A DNA stretch of 64,000 nucleotides from Paludibacteraceae bacterium (GTDB taxonomy: Bacteria; Bacteroidota; Bacteroidia; Bacteroidales; Paludibacteraceae), in NCBI GenBank assembly GCA_016937795.1, contig JAFGVV010000046.1, positions 84,285 through 148,284 on the forward strand. Direction: 5' to 3'. The notes beneath the pieces were generated by a model. The model searched no databases. It saw only the letters and a program-made list of their open reading frames with translations, and was not told the origin of the DNA. Made by a program: the position numbers and the translations under genes. Within the stretch, counting starts at the first letter, position 1; each line of letters begins with the position of its first letter. Below, piece after piece: positions 10,401 to 17,954 of the stretch.

Positions 10401-10771
10401 AAAACCTTTTTGCTTATCGCGAAAAAGAAGAACATTTTGTGGCCATTGCTGTTATGTCCGGCAATTACGATTTTGAACAGTTTAAAGCCGGGCTCGACAC
10501 CTATCATCAACAAAACTATTCGGTGCTAAACCTGAAAATCCAAAAAGAAGAAGTGAACAAAATGCAGGTCATTATCATTGGACCATTTGCCGATGCCAAT
10601 ATAGCCAAATCGTACCTTTTCCGCATTGTACGCGAAAATGCTGTAATGGCACCAGTCAAAGGCACTGAATACCGCAACCTGCTCGGTTCAAAACAAAACC
10701 TGAATGTAATGATGCAACAAAATGCCATGAATATATATTTTGAGTTTATGCAACAGTATTATCTAAAATAA
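7424..10771 (+). CDS. porW: Type IX secretion system lipoprotein PorW/SprE-like, TPR-rich
   Basis: The protein is predicted to be a periplasmic lipoprotein needed for type IX secretion. I chose the TTG at 7424 because it gives a signal peptide ending in LAGGC (lipid-modified Cys21), about 1115 residues in total. An earlier TTG at 7355 would bury that signal behind 23 extra residues. After the Cys comes the family block TRFNVYFNGQTSYELG and long tetratricopeptide repeats (roughly residues 40-430 and 590-760). A Thr/Ala/Lys-rich linker follows, near residues 910-990. The C-terminal domain (HFVAIAVMSGNYDFEQFKAGL ... MQVIIIGPFADANIAKSYL) resembles a SPOR-like fold. Cargo for this system is present in the window at 22824-25130 and 53282-56068. 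Confidence 0.88.
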   Translation: MKVKLQHIIPLLLLMLLAGGCSMKKNTRTTRNFKALNTRFNVYFNGQTSYELGLKKIAESHSEDYSAIIPLYPISHHENANSAKSDMDRSIEKSRKAIKLYSIKQKPERNLRKWSDPEYRLWYNQNEFNPELIHAWMLLAKSEFHKADFIGSVGTFTYIARHYSHDKDVVAQCQLWMARAYGEMGWIYEAEQVLSKIKQDDLKMSNTGLFAAVNADLLLKKKQYREAIPFLELTLKSEKDKLQKQRINYLLAQLYRKTGNDTQAYKLFSEVVKMNPPYEMDFNARIYRAELNPNVIAVRKELEKMLKNPNNKDYHDQIYFTLGKTYLAQGDTVQAMKLYEQSAESSTRNGFDKALTLITLGDLYYNNQNYIQAQPCYDEASKIITVENEDYARVEKRAITLSELVVQHEIVVLQDSLQYLASLPEDKRLETINKVIEKLIADEKAAAEAEAAKANQIDDGPELMQPLGFNQGSGDWYFYNTSIVKTGQRDFRKKWGTRKLEDNWRRTNKSSALFADETITNDNTGELVEGAENDTTNINTASDPKSPEFYLQQIPLTTAAIKKSNAEIADALFSMGMIYKDKVEDYPMAVRTFEEFNKRFPADPRVEESLYQAYIVSSRLKDDSQVIHFKNTLLTQFPASKYAEVLSQPDYSARMERMIQQQDSLYRVTYDAYNRSDFATVHQQVAYMQKEFPLSSLLPKFLFLDALSTGKSDTQDKFEVKLNHLVEKYPESDVSSMSKDIIALMTQGREAKTGTTHGSLLSRREKTLNTEDAEQENKQFSIEKESKHRLLLISSADKTAINNMLFNVAAYNFTRFMVKDFDLVINTIDSTKTSLSVTNFDSYDEALWYLSSVDTDPELRAIFDDNATQKIIVSEENYALLRTVFSLDEYQLFHQSNLAKSVTQINTNSKLSIKKDIKTVLENKPSVTQANTKTEKKATEVAKNNSTQTGENKPATATTNTAPTTTASVNTQASTATQSTTPAAVKDDVPLFKNLFAYREKEEHFVAIAVMSGNYDFEQFKAGLDTYHQQNYSVLNLKIQKEEVNKMQVIIIGPFADANIAKSYLFRIVRENAVMAPVKGTEYRNLLGSKQNLNVMMQQNAMNIYFEFMQQYYLK

Positions 10772-10806
10772 TAAGAGATTACTATCGTCTTGAAAAAACC
10801 GATTAA

Positions 10807-10902
10807 CTGATCAACTAATTGACTGATCAACTAATTGACTGATCAACTAATTGACTGATTGACTAATTGACTAATTGACTAATTGACTAATCAACCGACC
10901 AA
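10807..10902 (+). repeat. Octanucleotide tandem array (12 units) after the porW stop codon
   Basis: Consecutive 8-mers: CTGATCAA and CTAATTGA alternate three times. They then give way to CTGATTGA, three more CTAATTGA, CTAATCAA and CCGACCAA. Every one of the first eleven units contains TGA and/or TAA, and because 8 is not a multiple of 3 the stops fall in all three frames. The array lies 35 bases after the porW stop and before the co-directional ABC ATPase gene. Confidence 0.9.
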
Positions 10903-10950
10903 TTAGCCTAACACCCTGAATTTGAAACACCGAACACAAAATAAGAACAT

Positions 10951-11709
10951 ATGATTGAAGTAAAAAATATAGACAAATCCTTTGACGGAAACAAAGTACT
11001 GAAAAATGTGTCGGCAGTATTTGACGACGGTAAAACAAATATGATTATCGGTGCCAGCGGATCAGGGAAAACAGTATTAATGAAAAGTATTATCGGCCTG
11101 CACCGTATCGACAATGGACGAATTGAATACGATGGACGTAATTTGCCGGATATGCGGATGAAGGATATACGCACATTACGCCGCGAGGTGGGTATGCTTT
11201 TTCAGGGCTCAGCACTTTTCGATTCCATGTCGGTACTCGAAAATGTAATGTATCCGCTCGAAATGTTTGCACGCACAACAAAGGCTGAAATGGAAGAACG
11301 CGCTCGCTTCTGCCTGAAACATGTTGATCTGCAGGAAAAATCATTTAAACTGGCACCTTCCGAGATAAGTGGAGGTATGCAAAAACGTGTAGCTATTGCA
11401 CGCGCCATTGCCCTACAGCCCAAATATCTGTTTTGCGACGAACCCAACTCAGGTCTTGACCCTAAAACATCACTTATTATCGACCGTTTAATACATGACA
11501 TCACCGTTGAATTTAATATTACCACTATTATCAACTCACACGATATGAATTCGGTTATGGAGATAGGCGAAAATATTATTTTTATCAACAAAGGCGAAAT
11601 GGCCTGGCAGGGTAGCAAAGAAGATATTTTCCATGTGGAAAACGAAGACCTGAACGATTTTGTATTTGCATCGAATCTTTATAAGAAGGTAAAAGCTGCA
11701 AATTCGTAA
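10951..11709 (+). CDS. ABC transporter ATP-binding protein, MlaF-like
   Basis: A 252-residue ATPase subunit with Walker A GASGSGKT (34-41), Q-loop LFQGSALFDSMSV (from 83), signature SEISGGMQKR (137-146), Walker B YLFCDEPNSGLDP (159-171) and switch His197. The Q-loop sequence (GSALFDS) and the SGGMQKR signature are typical of MlaF/Ttg2A ATPases, which energise phospholipid transport between the outer and inner membrane together with an MlaE permease and an MCE-domain protein. The partners are not adjacent downstream in this window, since the next gene is exonuclease III. In Bacteroidetes the permease gene often lies upstream of the ATPase gene, but here the upstream neighbour is porW, so the ATPase gene stands apart. 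Start ATG at 10951 fits the family (MIEVKNIDKSF). Confidence 0.9.
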   Translation: MIEVKNIDKSFDGNKVLKNVSAVFDDGKTNMIIGASGSGKTVLMKSIIGLHRIDNGRIEYDGRNLPDMRMKDIRTLRREVGMLFQGSALFDSMSVLENVMYPLEMFARTTKAEMEERARFCLKHVDLQEKSFKLAPSEISGGMQKRVAIARAIALQPKYLFCDEPNSGLDPKTSLIIDRLIHDITVEFNITTIINSHDMNSVMEIGENIIFINKGEMAWQGSKEDIFHVENEDLNDFVFASNLYKKVKAANS

Positions 11710-11772
11710 AAATGTTTCAGGTTTCAGGTTTAAAAGTTTCATGATTCAATTATTCATCCAACCACTCTTCTC

Positions 11773-11790
11773 CCCTTTAGGGGTTGGGGG
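11773..11790. repeat. Copy of a dispersed GC-rich palindromic repeat
   Basis: CCCCTTTAGGGGTTGGGG lies in the spacer between the ABC ATPase and exonuclease III genes. Four further copies of the same family are found at 34099-34311. The core CCCCTTTAGGGG can fold into a short hairpin. Confidence 0.7.
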
Positions 11791-11804
11791 TCAATTATAA
11801 ATTT

Positions 11805-12566
11805 ATGAAAATAATATCATACAACGTAAACGGTATCAGGGCAGCCCTGACAAAGAATTTCACCGAATGGTTACATGCTGAAAATCCTGATATTTTATGC
11901 CTACAGGAAACAAAAGCACAGCCCGATCAGGTCGACACAATGCTTTTTGCTGAAATGGGCTATACTTCATTTCTGCATTCGGCCGAAAAAAAAGGTTACA
12001 GCGGAGTGGCTATACTCACCAAAATAGCGCCCGACAATGTGGTAGTGGGGATGAATCATCCGCGCTACGATGCCGAAGGACGTGTGATTCGTGCCGACTT
12101 TGGCGACCTCTCGGTCATAAGTGTGTACATTCCTTCAGGTTCGTCAGGCGACGAGCGCCAGGCCTTCAAAATGGATTTCTTAGAAGCTTTTCTGCCTTTT
12201 ATAGAAGATGTACGCAAAACACGCCCCAACCTGGTGGTGTGCGGCGACTATAATATTTGTCATAAACCAATCGACATTAATCATCCTGAGCGACAGAAAG
12301 GTGTATCAGGGTTCCTGCCCGAGGAACGTGAGTGGCTCGACCGCTACGAGGCAACGGGCATGGTCGATTCATTCCGTATATTCGACCAGAGCGCCGAAAA
12401 GTACAGTTGGTGGAGCTACAGGGGTGGCGCACGCTATCGTAATGCAGGCTGGCGTATCGACTACCATTGGGTTAGCGAACCCTTGCGAAACCGCCTGACA
12501 TCTGCGGCCATACTCACCGAAGCTGTTCATTCTGACCATTGCCCCGTCACTGTGGAGATCGACTGA
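11805..12566 (+). CDS. xth: Exodeoxyribonuclease III / AP endonuclease
   Basis: A 253-residue Mg-dependent nuclease of the ExoIII family that cuts DNA at abasic sites and removes 3' blocking groups during base excision repair. The N-terminus [15 protein letters not shown], the metal-binding Glu35 in LCLQETKAQ, the catalytic [13 protein letters not shown] block, RIDYHW and the C-terminal SDHCPV motif are all present. I used the ATG at 11805. An upstream TTG at 11784 would add seven residues translated from the palindromic repeat and does not fit the family. The gene follows the ABC ATPase on the same strand, with a repeat-containing spacer of 95 bases, and may be read from the same transcript. 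Confidence 0.95.
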   Translation: MKIISYNVNGIRAALTKNFTEWLHAENPDILCLQETKAQPDQVDTMLFAEMGYTSFLHSAEKKGYSGVAILTKIAPDNVVVGMNHPRYDAEGRVIRADFGDLSVISVYIPSGSSGDERQAFKMDFLEAFLPFIEDVRKTRPNLVVCGDYNICHKPIDINHPERQKGVSGFLPEEREWLDRYEATGMVDSFRIFDQSAEKYSWWSYRGGARYRNAGWRIDYHWVSEPLRNRLTSAAILTEAVHSDHCPVTVEID

Positions 12567-12629
12567 TTTTTTTCAGTGCAAACAACTGATTTTTAATTTT
12601 AAAAAACAATAAATCAAGTTTTCAGTGCG

Positions 12630-12657
12630 TTGTATGCGCCGAAATGTATTAACTTTG
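12630..12657 (+). promoter_or_regulatory. Promoter of the DUF6242-type lipoprotein gene
   Basis: TTG at 12630-12632 and TAACTTTG at 12650-12657, 17 bases apart. The ATG follows at 12688. Confidence 0.6.
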
Positions 12658-12687
12658 TCCGCTGTTTAAAATAAAACCGAATTTTAT

Positions 12688-14079
12688 ATGTCATTTAATC
12701 CTTTCAGACTTCTGGTCCTTTTGGCTACAATGCTAACAATTGTATCCTGCGATTGGCTCGATACCGAAGAAGAAACCGAAGTATCCACTAATCCATCTTT
12801 TGCCTCGCTAAGATTCACATCGTCGGATTACAGAGTCAGCACTGCTTATTTCACTGTGGTCAAAGAAGATGACATACAAGATTCGATTGTTGTAAATTTA
12901 GACTCACTACCTTACAATACAGATATCAGTAAGCTTGTAAGCACCTACAGCTTCAGCAGTGTTGCCAATACCTATGCATTTGTAACCGATTCACTGGGAG
13001 GGATTGACACCATCAATATTTCAGCCACTACCGAAGCCGACACAATAGATTATCGCTGGGGTGTCCGTTTGAAAAATTATGCTGCTAATGGTATCGATAC
13101 GGCATCATACATTGTAAAAGTAAATGTACACACTGTAGAACCCGAACTTTATCAATGGAACCGCGTGCAAACATCACTCTTTTCGCATCCGGGAAGTCAG
13201 CAGAAAGCAATACTTTTCAACGATTCTATTTTCTTCTATACAGGTAGTGGTATCAGCAACACACTGTATAGTTCCAAAGATGGTTATGACTGGACTCCTG
13301 CACAAAACATAGCCGGATTGCCCGAAAATTCTCAATTACGAAACCTTGTAGTCTTTAAAAACAAAATATATTATGCCCATGCCGACAGTTCGCTTTATAT
13401 AACTGAAAACGGACGTCAATGGACGCAAATGTCTTTTGCCACACAAAGCTTCCATATCACAAGCTTGCTATTCCAACTAAGCGATACCCTTCATGCTGTC
13501 GCACAACAGGGAACCGATCACTACTTTGCCTTTAGTCACGATGGCACCAGCTGGCAACTCGACAAGAAGGTACCCACCGGCTTCCCTGTAACCGGCTATG
13601 CTGCCCTTTCGTTTCACACACGCACCAATGTACCACGCGCAATTGTAGTGGGTGGCTACACAGCCAACGAAAATATTATGCAAAATATATGGACTACCGA
13701 AAATGCCAAATACTGGATCGATTTTAGCACCGAAAAAACTAATCTCGACTATCTGGCCGGCGCAAGTCTGATTACTTACGACAATAAAATCCTGTTGATA
13801 GGTCGTATGAATGACGAAGGACTAGTGCATGAAAACTGGTACCTCGAATCGAAAGACGAAGGCCTTAGTTGGAATACACCCGACACCACCTACAATCAGG
13901 TCCGCGAACTAATGTATAATCCCACCGACACTTCGTACATATACATGGAACCACGTTACCTGACTTCAGCTATTGTACGCGACAAAAGAATCATCATCAT
14001 TGGCGGTCGCGATCATGCTACATTCTTCAGCGATGTATGGATAGGAAAACTGAATCGTTTAAGCTTTTTACGGCAATAA
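12688..14079 (+). CDS. DUF6242-type beta-propeller lipoprotein
   Basis: A 463-residue exported lipoprotein of unknown function. The signal peptide ends in LTIVSC (Cys21) and is followed by acidic residues (DWLDTEEETE), as is common for surface-exposed lipoproteins of Bacteroidetes. Residues about 35-145 form a beta-rich domain (FASLRFTSSDYRVSTAYFTV ... ASYIVKVNVHT). From about 150 to the end, repeats such as SKDGYDWTPAQN, TENGRQWTQMSF and SHDGTSWQLDKK show a sialidase/BNR-like beta-propeller. The final blade contains IIIIGGRDHATFFSDVWIGKL. This domain order is what I associate with the DUF6242 family, but I could not run a profile search. It has its own promoter and terminator, so it is a single-gene unit. 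Confidence 0.8.
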   Translation: MSFNPFRLLVLLATMLTIVSCDWLDTEEETEVSTNPSFASLRFTSSDYRVSTAYFTVVKEDDIQDSIVVNLDSLPYNTDISKLVSTYSFSSVANTYAFVTDSLGGIDTINISATTEADTIDYRWGVRLKNYAANGIDTASYIVKVNVHTVEPELYQWNRVQTSLFSHPGSQQKAILFNDSIFFYTGSGISNTLYSSKDGYDWTPAQNIAGLPENSQLRNLVVFKNKIYYAHADSSLYITENGRQWTQMSFATQSFHITSLLFQLSDTLHAVAQQGTDHYFAFSHDGTSWQLDKKVPTGFPVTGYAALSFHTRTNVPRAIVVGGYTANENIMQNIWTTENAKYWIDFSTEKTNLDYLAGASLITYDNKILLIGRMNDEGLVHENWYLESKDEGLSWNTPDTTYNQVRELMYNPTDTSYIYMEPRYLTSAIVRDKRIIIIGGRDHATFFSDVWIGKLNRLSFLRQ

Positions 14080-14103
14080 AAACATCATATACCGATAAAT
14101 CGA

Positions 14104-14135
14104 AAAGCCTGAGTCCTAACAATTCAGGCTTTTTT
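14104..14135 (+). terminator. Rho-independent terminator
   Basis: AAAGCCTGA and TCAGGCTTT form a 9-bp stem with an 11-base loop, followed by a T run. It ends the DUF6242-type gene. Confidence 0.85.
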
Positions 14136-14195
14136 AATAAAACAAACACACATTCAACTATATAAAACCAATTTAAAAGGCTCAATAAAAGACAT

Positions 14196-14387
14196 ATGGC
14201 AAAAATAGGATTGAAAATAGGCGATACACATATGCTTATAAAACTTACCGACCAGGAAGAAATACGCTACAACCAACTAATCGACATTGAACCCGGCACA
14301 GTAATAAGCCCTGACAGACGTGCCGAAATTATCAATCAGGTCATTACCGAAAGTAATAAAGAAAAAAACAAATCAAAAGAAAAGTAA
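14196..14387 (+). CDS. Small hypothetical protein, 63 residues
   Basis: A short soluble, charged protein (MAKIGLKIGDTHMLIKLTDQEEIRYNQLIDIEPGT...) with a Lys-rich tail (EKNKSKEK). There is no signal peptide, membrane segment or motif I recognise. The frame is supported by an ATG with an A-rich leader and by codon use like that of neighbouring genes. It starts 60 bases after the terminator of the previous gene, so it needs its own promoter, which I could not identify. Function unknown. Confidence 0.55.
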   Translation: MAKIGLKIGDTHMLIKLTDQEEIRYNQLIDIEPGTVISPDRRAEIINQVITESNKEKNKSKEK

Positions 14388-14518
14388 ATTTTCAACCATG
14401 ACAATCGGCAGCGCTGAATGTTGATATAAACCCAACCTATAAGTGACCACAAATAGCTTTTCAACAAAAACGACACAAGCTCCCCCCCCATGAAAAATCT
14501 AAATTAAGCTCTTGCAAA

Positions 14519-14992
14519 ATGAAAGTTGAACGACAATTATATAAAGCCTCGTTTAAAAACATGTTTTGGTATTTTTTACTTCAATTTGTTTTGATAAATA
14601 TTATTGTATTAATATACAACATATTATCCGAAAACCAATGCTTTACAATTAACAACATTGCAATACTTTTCCAATTTGTCTTACCGGTAATCAACGCTGT
14701 TATATACGAAACGAGAAACCGTTCGGGAATTCTCAAAGTTTCCGGATACTCCAAAGCGAACGAAATTAAAGAAATAATAGAGCTTGCTATGAAAATAAAA
14801 GGTTTGACGAAAACCGAAATCAGCAAAGGACATGACCTGTATTTGAATACTTCAGAAAAAAGCAGGATTTACAACTTTTTCTTTCTGGAAAAAATAACTA
14901 TTAAATACAATGACAATAACATCATGGTTTTGGGCAAAAAGAATGCTTTACAATCTCTCGAAATGAAACTGAACAACCCCCTTTCTTCGTAA
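14519..14992 (+). CDS. Hypothetical membrane protein, 157 residues
   Basis: The protein has two hydrophobic helices near the N-terminus (about residues 18-36, WYFLLQFVLINIIVLIYNI, and 46-61, NIAILFQFVLPVINAV), followed by a soluble domain of about 90 residues. The pattern FLLQFVLINIIVLIY ... LKVSGYSKANEIKEIIELAMKIKG ... NNIMVLGKKNALQSLEMKL suggests a membrane-anchored alpha/beta domain. I cannot name a family. Its sequence is more AT-rich than the surrounding genes, which could reflect recent acquisition. The ATG at 14519 directly follows a run of C residues and an unconvincing leader, so the start is uncertain. Confidence 0.55.
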   Translation: MKVERQLYKASFKNMFWYFLLQFVLINIIVLIYNILSENQCFTINNIAILFQFVLPVINAVIYETRNRSGILKVSGYSKANEIKEIIELAMKIKGLTKTEISKGHDLYLNTSEKSRIYNFFFLEKITIKYNDNNIMVLGKKNALQSLEMKLNNPLSS

Positions 14993-15117
14993 TATCGTGT
15001 TTTAAAAACTACATCCCTGCCATCAGCAACGTACTGAAATACAAAGCACCAAACATTATACATGAAAACCATTTGAGCCATTTAGCTGTTATTATAAGCA
15101 AAAACATAACATCAGAA

Positions 15118-15654
15118 ATGATACAAAAAATCATCACCGACGCACAATACAACTTTACCGACATTGCTCAACTGTATGCCAACTGCTTTGGGATAGGCGA
15201 TGGCGCACAACTCGTAAATATAAAGACTTGCGCTGACTATTTTCAGTGGGCTATAAAAGCAGGTGGTGCATGTCGCATTTTTCAGAAAAACGAAGAAACC
15301 ATTGCTACACTACTACACTTTCCTGCACATTTACACAACGATTATCCGGTTTCAATTGAGAGATTAGTACACAAAAACTGCATTTATATTGCTGAACTAA
15401 TGGTGGATACACACTATCGCGGACAGGGCTTGGCACGCAAACTACTCACAGGCACGCTAAACGATTTTCCGGGCTATAATTTTATGATTCGTGTATGGAA
15501 AGAAAACTCAGCAGCACTAAACCTGTATCGCCAGTTGGATTTTAACGAAGTGGCAAATATCAACGAAACAAAAACAAAACCCGACGGATACACATTTTTT
15601 GAAATGGAAAAAGTATATTTGCATAAAAAAACGACTAACTCACAAACCACTTAA
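15118..15654 (+). CDS. GNAT-family N-acetyltransferase
   Basis: A 178-residue GCN5-related acetyltransferase. The acetyl-CoA binding motif is LMVDTHYRGQGLARKLL, with the R-G-Q-G-L-A loop, followed by the C-terminal motif VWKENSAALNLYRQLDFNEV. I chose the ATG at 15118 (MIQKIITDAQYNF). A TTG at 15073 is possible but adds residues with no family support. The stop codon at 15652-15654 is followed after one base by the ATG of the ovoA-like gene, so the two are almost certainly cotranscribed and probably translationally coupled. The substrate cannot be read from the sequence. The context allows an amino acid or thiol-containing product of the OvoA pathway as an inferred possibility. Confidence 0.85.
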   Translation: MIQKIITDAQYNFTDIAQLYANCFGIGDGAQLVNIKTCADYFQWAIKAGGACRIFQKNEETIATLLHFPAHLHNDYPVSIERLVHKNCIYIAELMVDTHYRGQGLARKLLTGTLNDFPGYNFMIRVWKENSAALNLYRQLDFNEVANINETKTKPDGYTFFEMEKVYLHKKTTNSQTT

Positions 15655-15655
15655 T

Positions 15656-17761
15656 ATGCAGCAACTCATCACTCAGACTATTGATTTAAAAAACGGAAAA
15701 GCCGATGATAAACGTCGTGAAATCCGTGAATATTTCGAAAAAACGTGGGCTGTGGACGAACTCCTTTACACCCAGCTGAAATCGGACGAGGTTTTTTACC
15801 ATCGCGGCGATCCACTTCGGCATGTATTGCTGTTCTATTTGGGACACACAGCAGTTTTCTTTATCAACAAGTTTTTTCTGGCCAAAATGATTGATACCCG
15901 CATTAATCCCGACTTTGAATCTATTTTTGCCATTGGTGTGGACGAAATGAGTTGGGATGACCTCGACGAAAGACACTACAACTGGCCAAAAGTAAGCGAA
16001 GTACGCGAATATCGAGGCAAAGCTAAAGCGGTAATCCTTAATATCATCGACAATGCGCCACTCAAACTGCCGATCACATGGGATGATCCTTTCTGGATAG
16101 TATTGATGGGCATCGAACACGAGCGTATTCATCTCGAGACATCGTCGGTACTGATTCGCCAGCTTCCGCTCAACGAAGTACTGTCGGGACGCTTTGGCTC
16201 TCCCTGTACCGAATATGGCGAAGCCCCCTCGAACAAAATGCTGCCTGTGCCCGGTGGCGAAATAAAACTTGGAAAACCTGCAAACCATCATTTCTACGGC
16301 TGGGACAACGAATATGGCAATCATACCGAGATGGTGGCTGATTTCAAAACTTCTAAATTCCTTTGTTCGAATGCCGAATTTCTGGAATTCATACTGGATA
16401 ATGGCTACGTAAACAAAAGCAATTGGACTGAAGAAGGCTGGCACTGGCGTAACTTCAAACAGGCTAATATGCCGCTTTTCTGGCGAAAAAATGCTGACGA
16501 ATACCGTCTTCGTTTAGTAGCTGAAGAAATTCCCATGCCATGGAACTGGCCTGTAGAAGTAAATTACTTAGAAGCAAAAGCCTATTGCAACTGGCGCTCA
16601 GCACGCGAAGGTATAACTTACCGACTGCCTACGGAAGCCGAATGGTACCGCCTTGCCGAACACTGCAAAATAGCAGATGTAGGCGAACGACAAAGGGCTC
16701 AGGGCAATCTGAACCTGGAAAAATACAGTTCGGCATGTCCTGTGAATATGTTCGCTCAGGGCGATTTTTACGATGTGGCTGGCAATGTATGGCAATGGAC
16801 CGAAACACCGATCAGTGGCTTTGCAGGTTTCAAAGTACACCCTATGTACGATGATTTCTCCACTCCTACCTTCGATGGGAAACATAATATCATCAAAGGT
16901 GGTTCGTGGATCTCGACCGGTAACGAAGCCACACTACACGCACGCTATGCTTTCCGCAGACATTTTTACCAACATGCAGGTTTCCGCATAGTAGCATCTG
17001 AGCAAGCACTCGTCATTCACAACAATGAATACGAAACAGATGCCGAGGTAACCCTGGCTTGTGAAGCCGAATGGACAACCCCCGACCCTCAAACACAGAA
17101 CTTCAGCCAACAATTAGCTACACACATACTGAAAATTACCAATCAGAAACCCGGCAAAGTACTCGACCTGAATGCCGACACCGGCCGCCTGGCTTTTGAG
17201 CTTGCGCCTTTTTCAGAAAGCATTACTGCCATCGATTTCTCAGCACGCTTTATTCGTATGCCCGTACAAATGCGCGATCAGGAATTTATGCGCTATATTG
17301 TAACTGATGAGTGCGAGCTGCTACACTACCGCGAAATAGTACTAAGTGAAATAGCAAACAGCACTGGAAGTAAAAAAATCCAGTTTCTTCAGGACAATGC
17401 CAACAATCTGAAAACGCTTTACACTGACTACAATCTCATTATTCTAGCACAATTGCTTGAAGAGTTGACATTGCCTGTCTCATTTCTACAAAAAATTCAC
17501 AAACGACTATTACCGGGCGGCCTGTTAGTCATTGCTTCCACCTACAACTGGGACCGGAACAACATTGAGCGCTCGCAACGTCCCGGAGGCTTTAAACGCG
17601 ATGGAGAACCAGTAAACTCATACGAAGGAATAAAAGACATTTTAAGTCCGCACTTCAGTGAATTCACACAAGCTATAAACCTGACACAAATCAGGCCATT
17701 ATCGTCGCGTACAAGTGAATACCGCAATTGTGAAGTGAGTGTATGGAAAAAGAGAAATTAA
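15656..17761 (+). CDS. ovoA: OvoA-like 5-histidylcysteine sulfoxide synthase with C-terminal methyltransferase domain
   Basis: A protein of 701 residues in the three-part arrangement of OvoA. It has an N-terminal DinB-like domain with the iron-binding GIEHERIHLE (152-161) and His64, and a formylglycine-enzyme-like central domain (YRLPTEAEWYRLAEH, GNVWQWTETP, GGSWISTGNEA, RHFYQHAGFRIV). A class I methyltransferase domain follows from about residue 480. OvoA joins cysteine to C5 of histidine using oxygen and iron, and the methyltransferase then makes ovothiol A from 5-thiohistidine. DFSARFIR and GGFKRDGE near the C-terminus are OvoA-specific. The SAM-binding loop reads VLDLNADTG, where characterised relatives have DLGCAVG, so methylation may be altered or lost. 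The start ATG at 15656 is one base after the acetyltransferase stop. Confidence 0.9.
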   Translation: MQQLITQTIDLKNGKADDKRREIREYFEKTWAVDELLYTQLKSDEVFYHRGDPLRHVLLFYLGHTAVFFINKFFLAKMIDTRINPDFESIFAIGVDEMSWDDLDERHYNWPKVSEVREYRGKAKAVILNIIDNAPLKLPITWDDPFWIVLMGIEHERIHLETSSVLIRQLPLNEVLSGRFGSPCTEYGEAPSNKMLPVPGGEIKLGKPANHHFYGWDNEYGNHTEMVADFKTSKFLCSNAEFLEFILDNGYVNKSNWTEEGWHWRNFKQANMPLFWRKNADEYRLRLVAEEIPMPWNWPVEVNYLEAKAYCNWRSAREGITYRLPTEAEWYRLAEHCKIADVGERQRAQGNLNLEKYSSACPVNMFAQGDFYDVAGNVWQWTETPISGFAGFKVHPMYDDFSTPTFDGKHNIIKGGSWISTGNEATLHARYAFRRHFYQHAGFRIVASEQALVIHNNEYETDAEVTLACEAEWTTPDPQTQNFSQQLATHILKITNQKPGKVLDLNADTGRLAFELAPFSESITAIDFSARFIRMPVQMRDQEFMRYIVTDECELLHYREIVLSEIANSTGSKKIQFLQDNANNLKTLYTDYNLIILAQLLEELTLPVSFLQKIHKRLLPGGLLVIASTYNWDRNNIERSQRPGGFKRDGEPVNSYEGIKDILSPHFSEFTQAINLTQIRPLSSRTSEYRNCEVSVWKKRN

Positions 17762-17954
17762 GAATTTATAAATAATGGGAACGGAATAGCTGTATTGGTT
17801 TCGAAGTCACGAAAAATAATATTATCTTAGTGCGATTTTTAATTCAGATGCTCCGGTTTCAGATCTGCCCAAGTGTCAATAAAAAACAAAAGATATATTA
17901 AAATAACGAAGCCTTTGGGCTTACCAGAACATAAAATAACTATCAAATAGTCTG

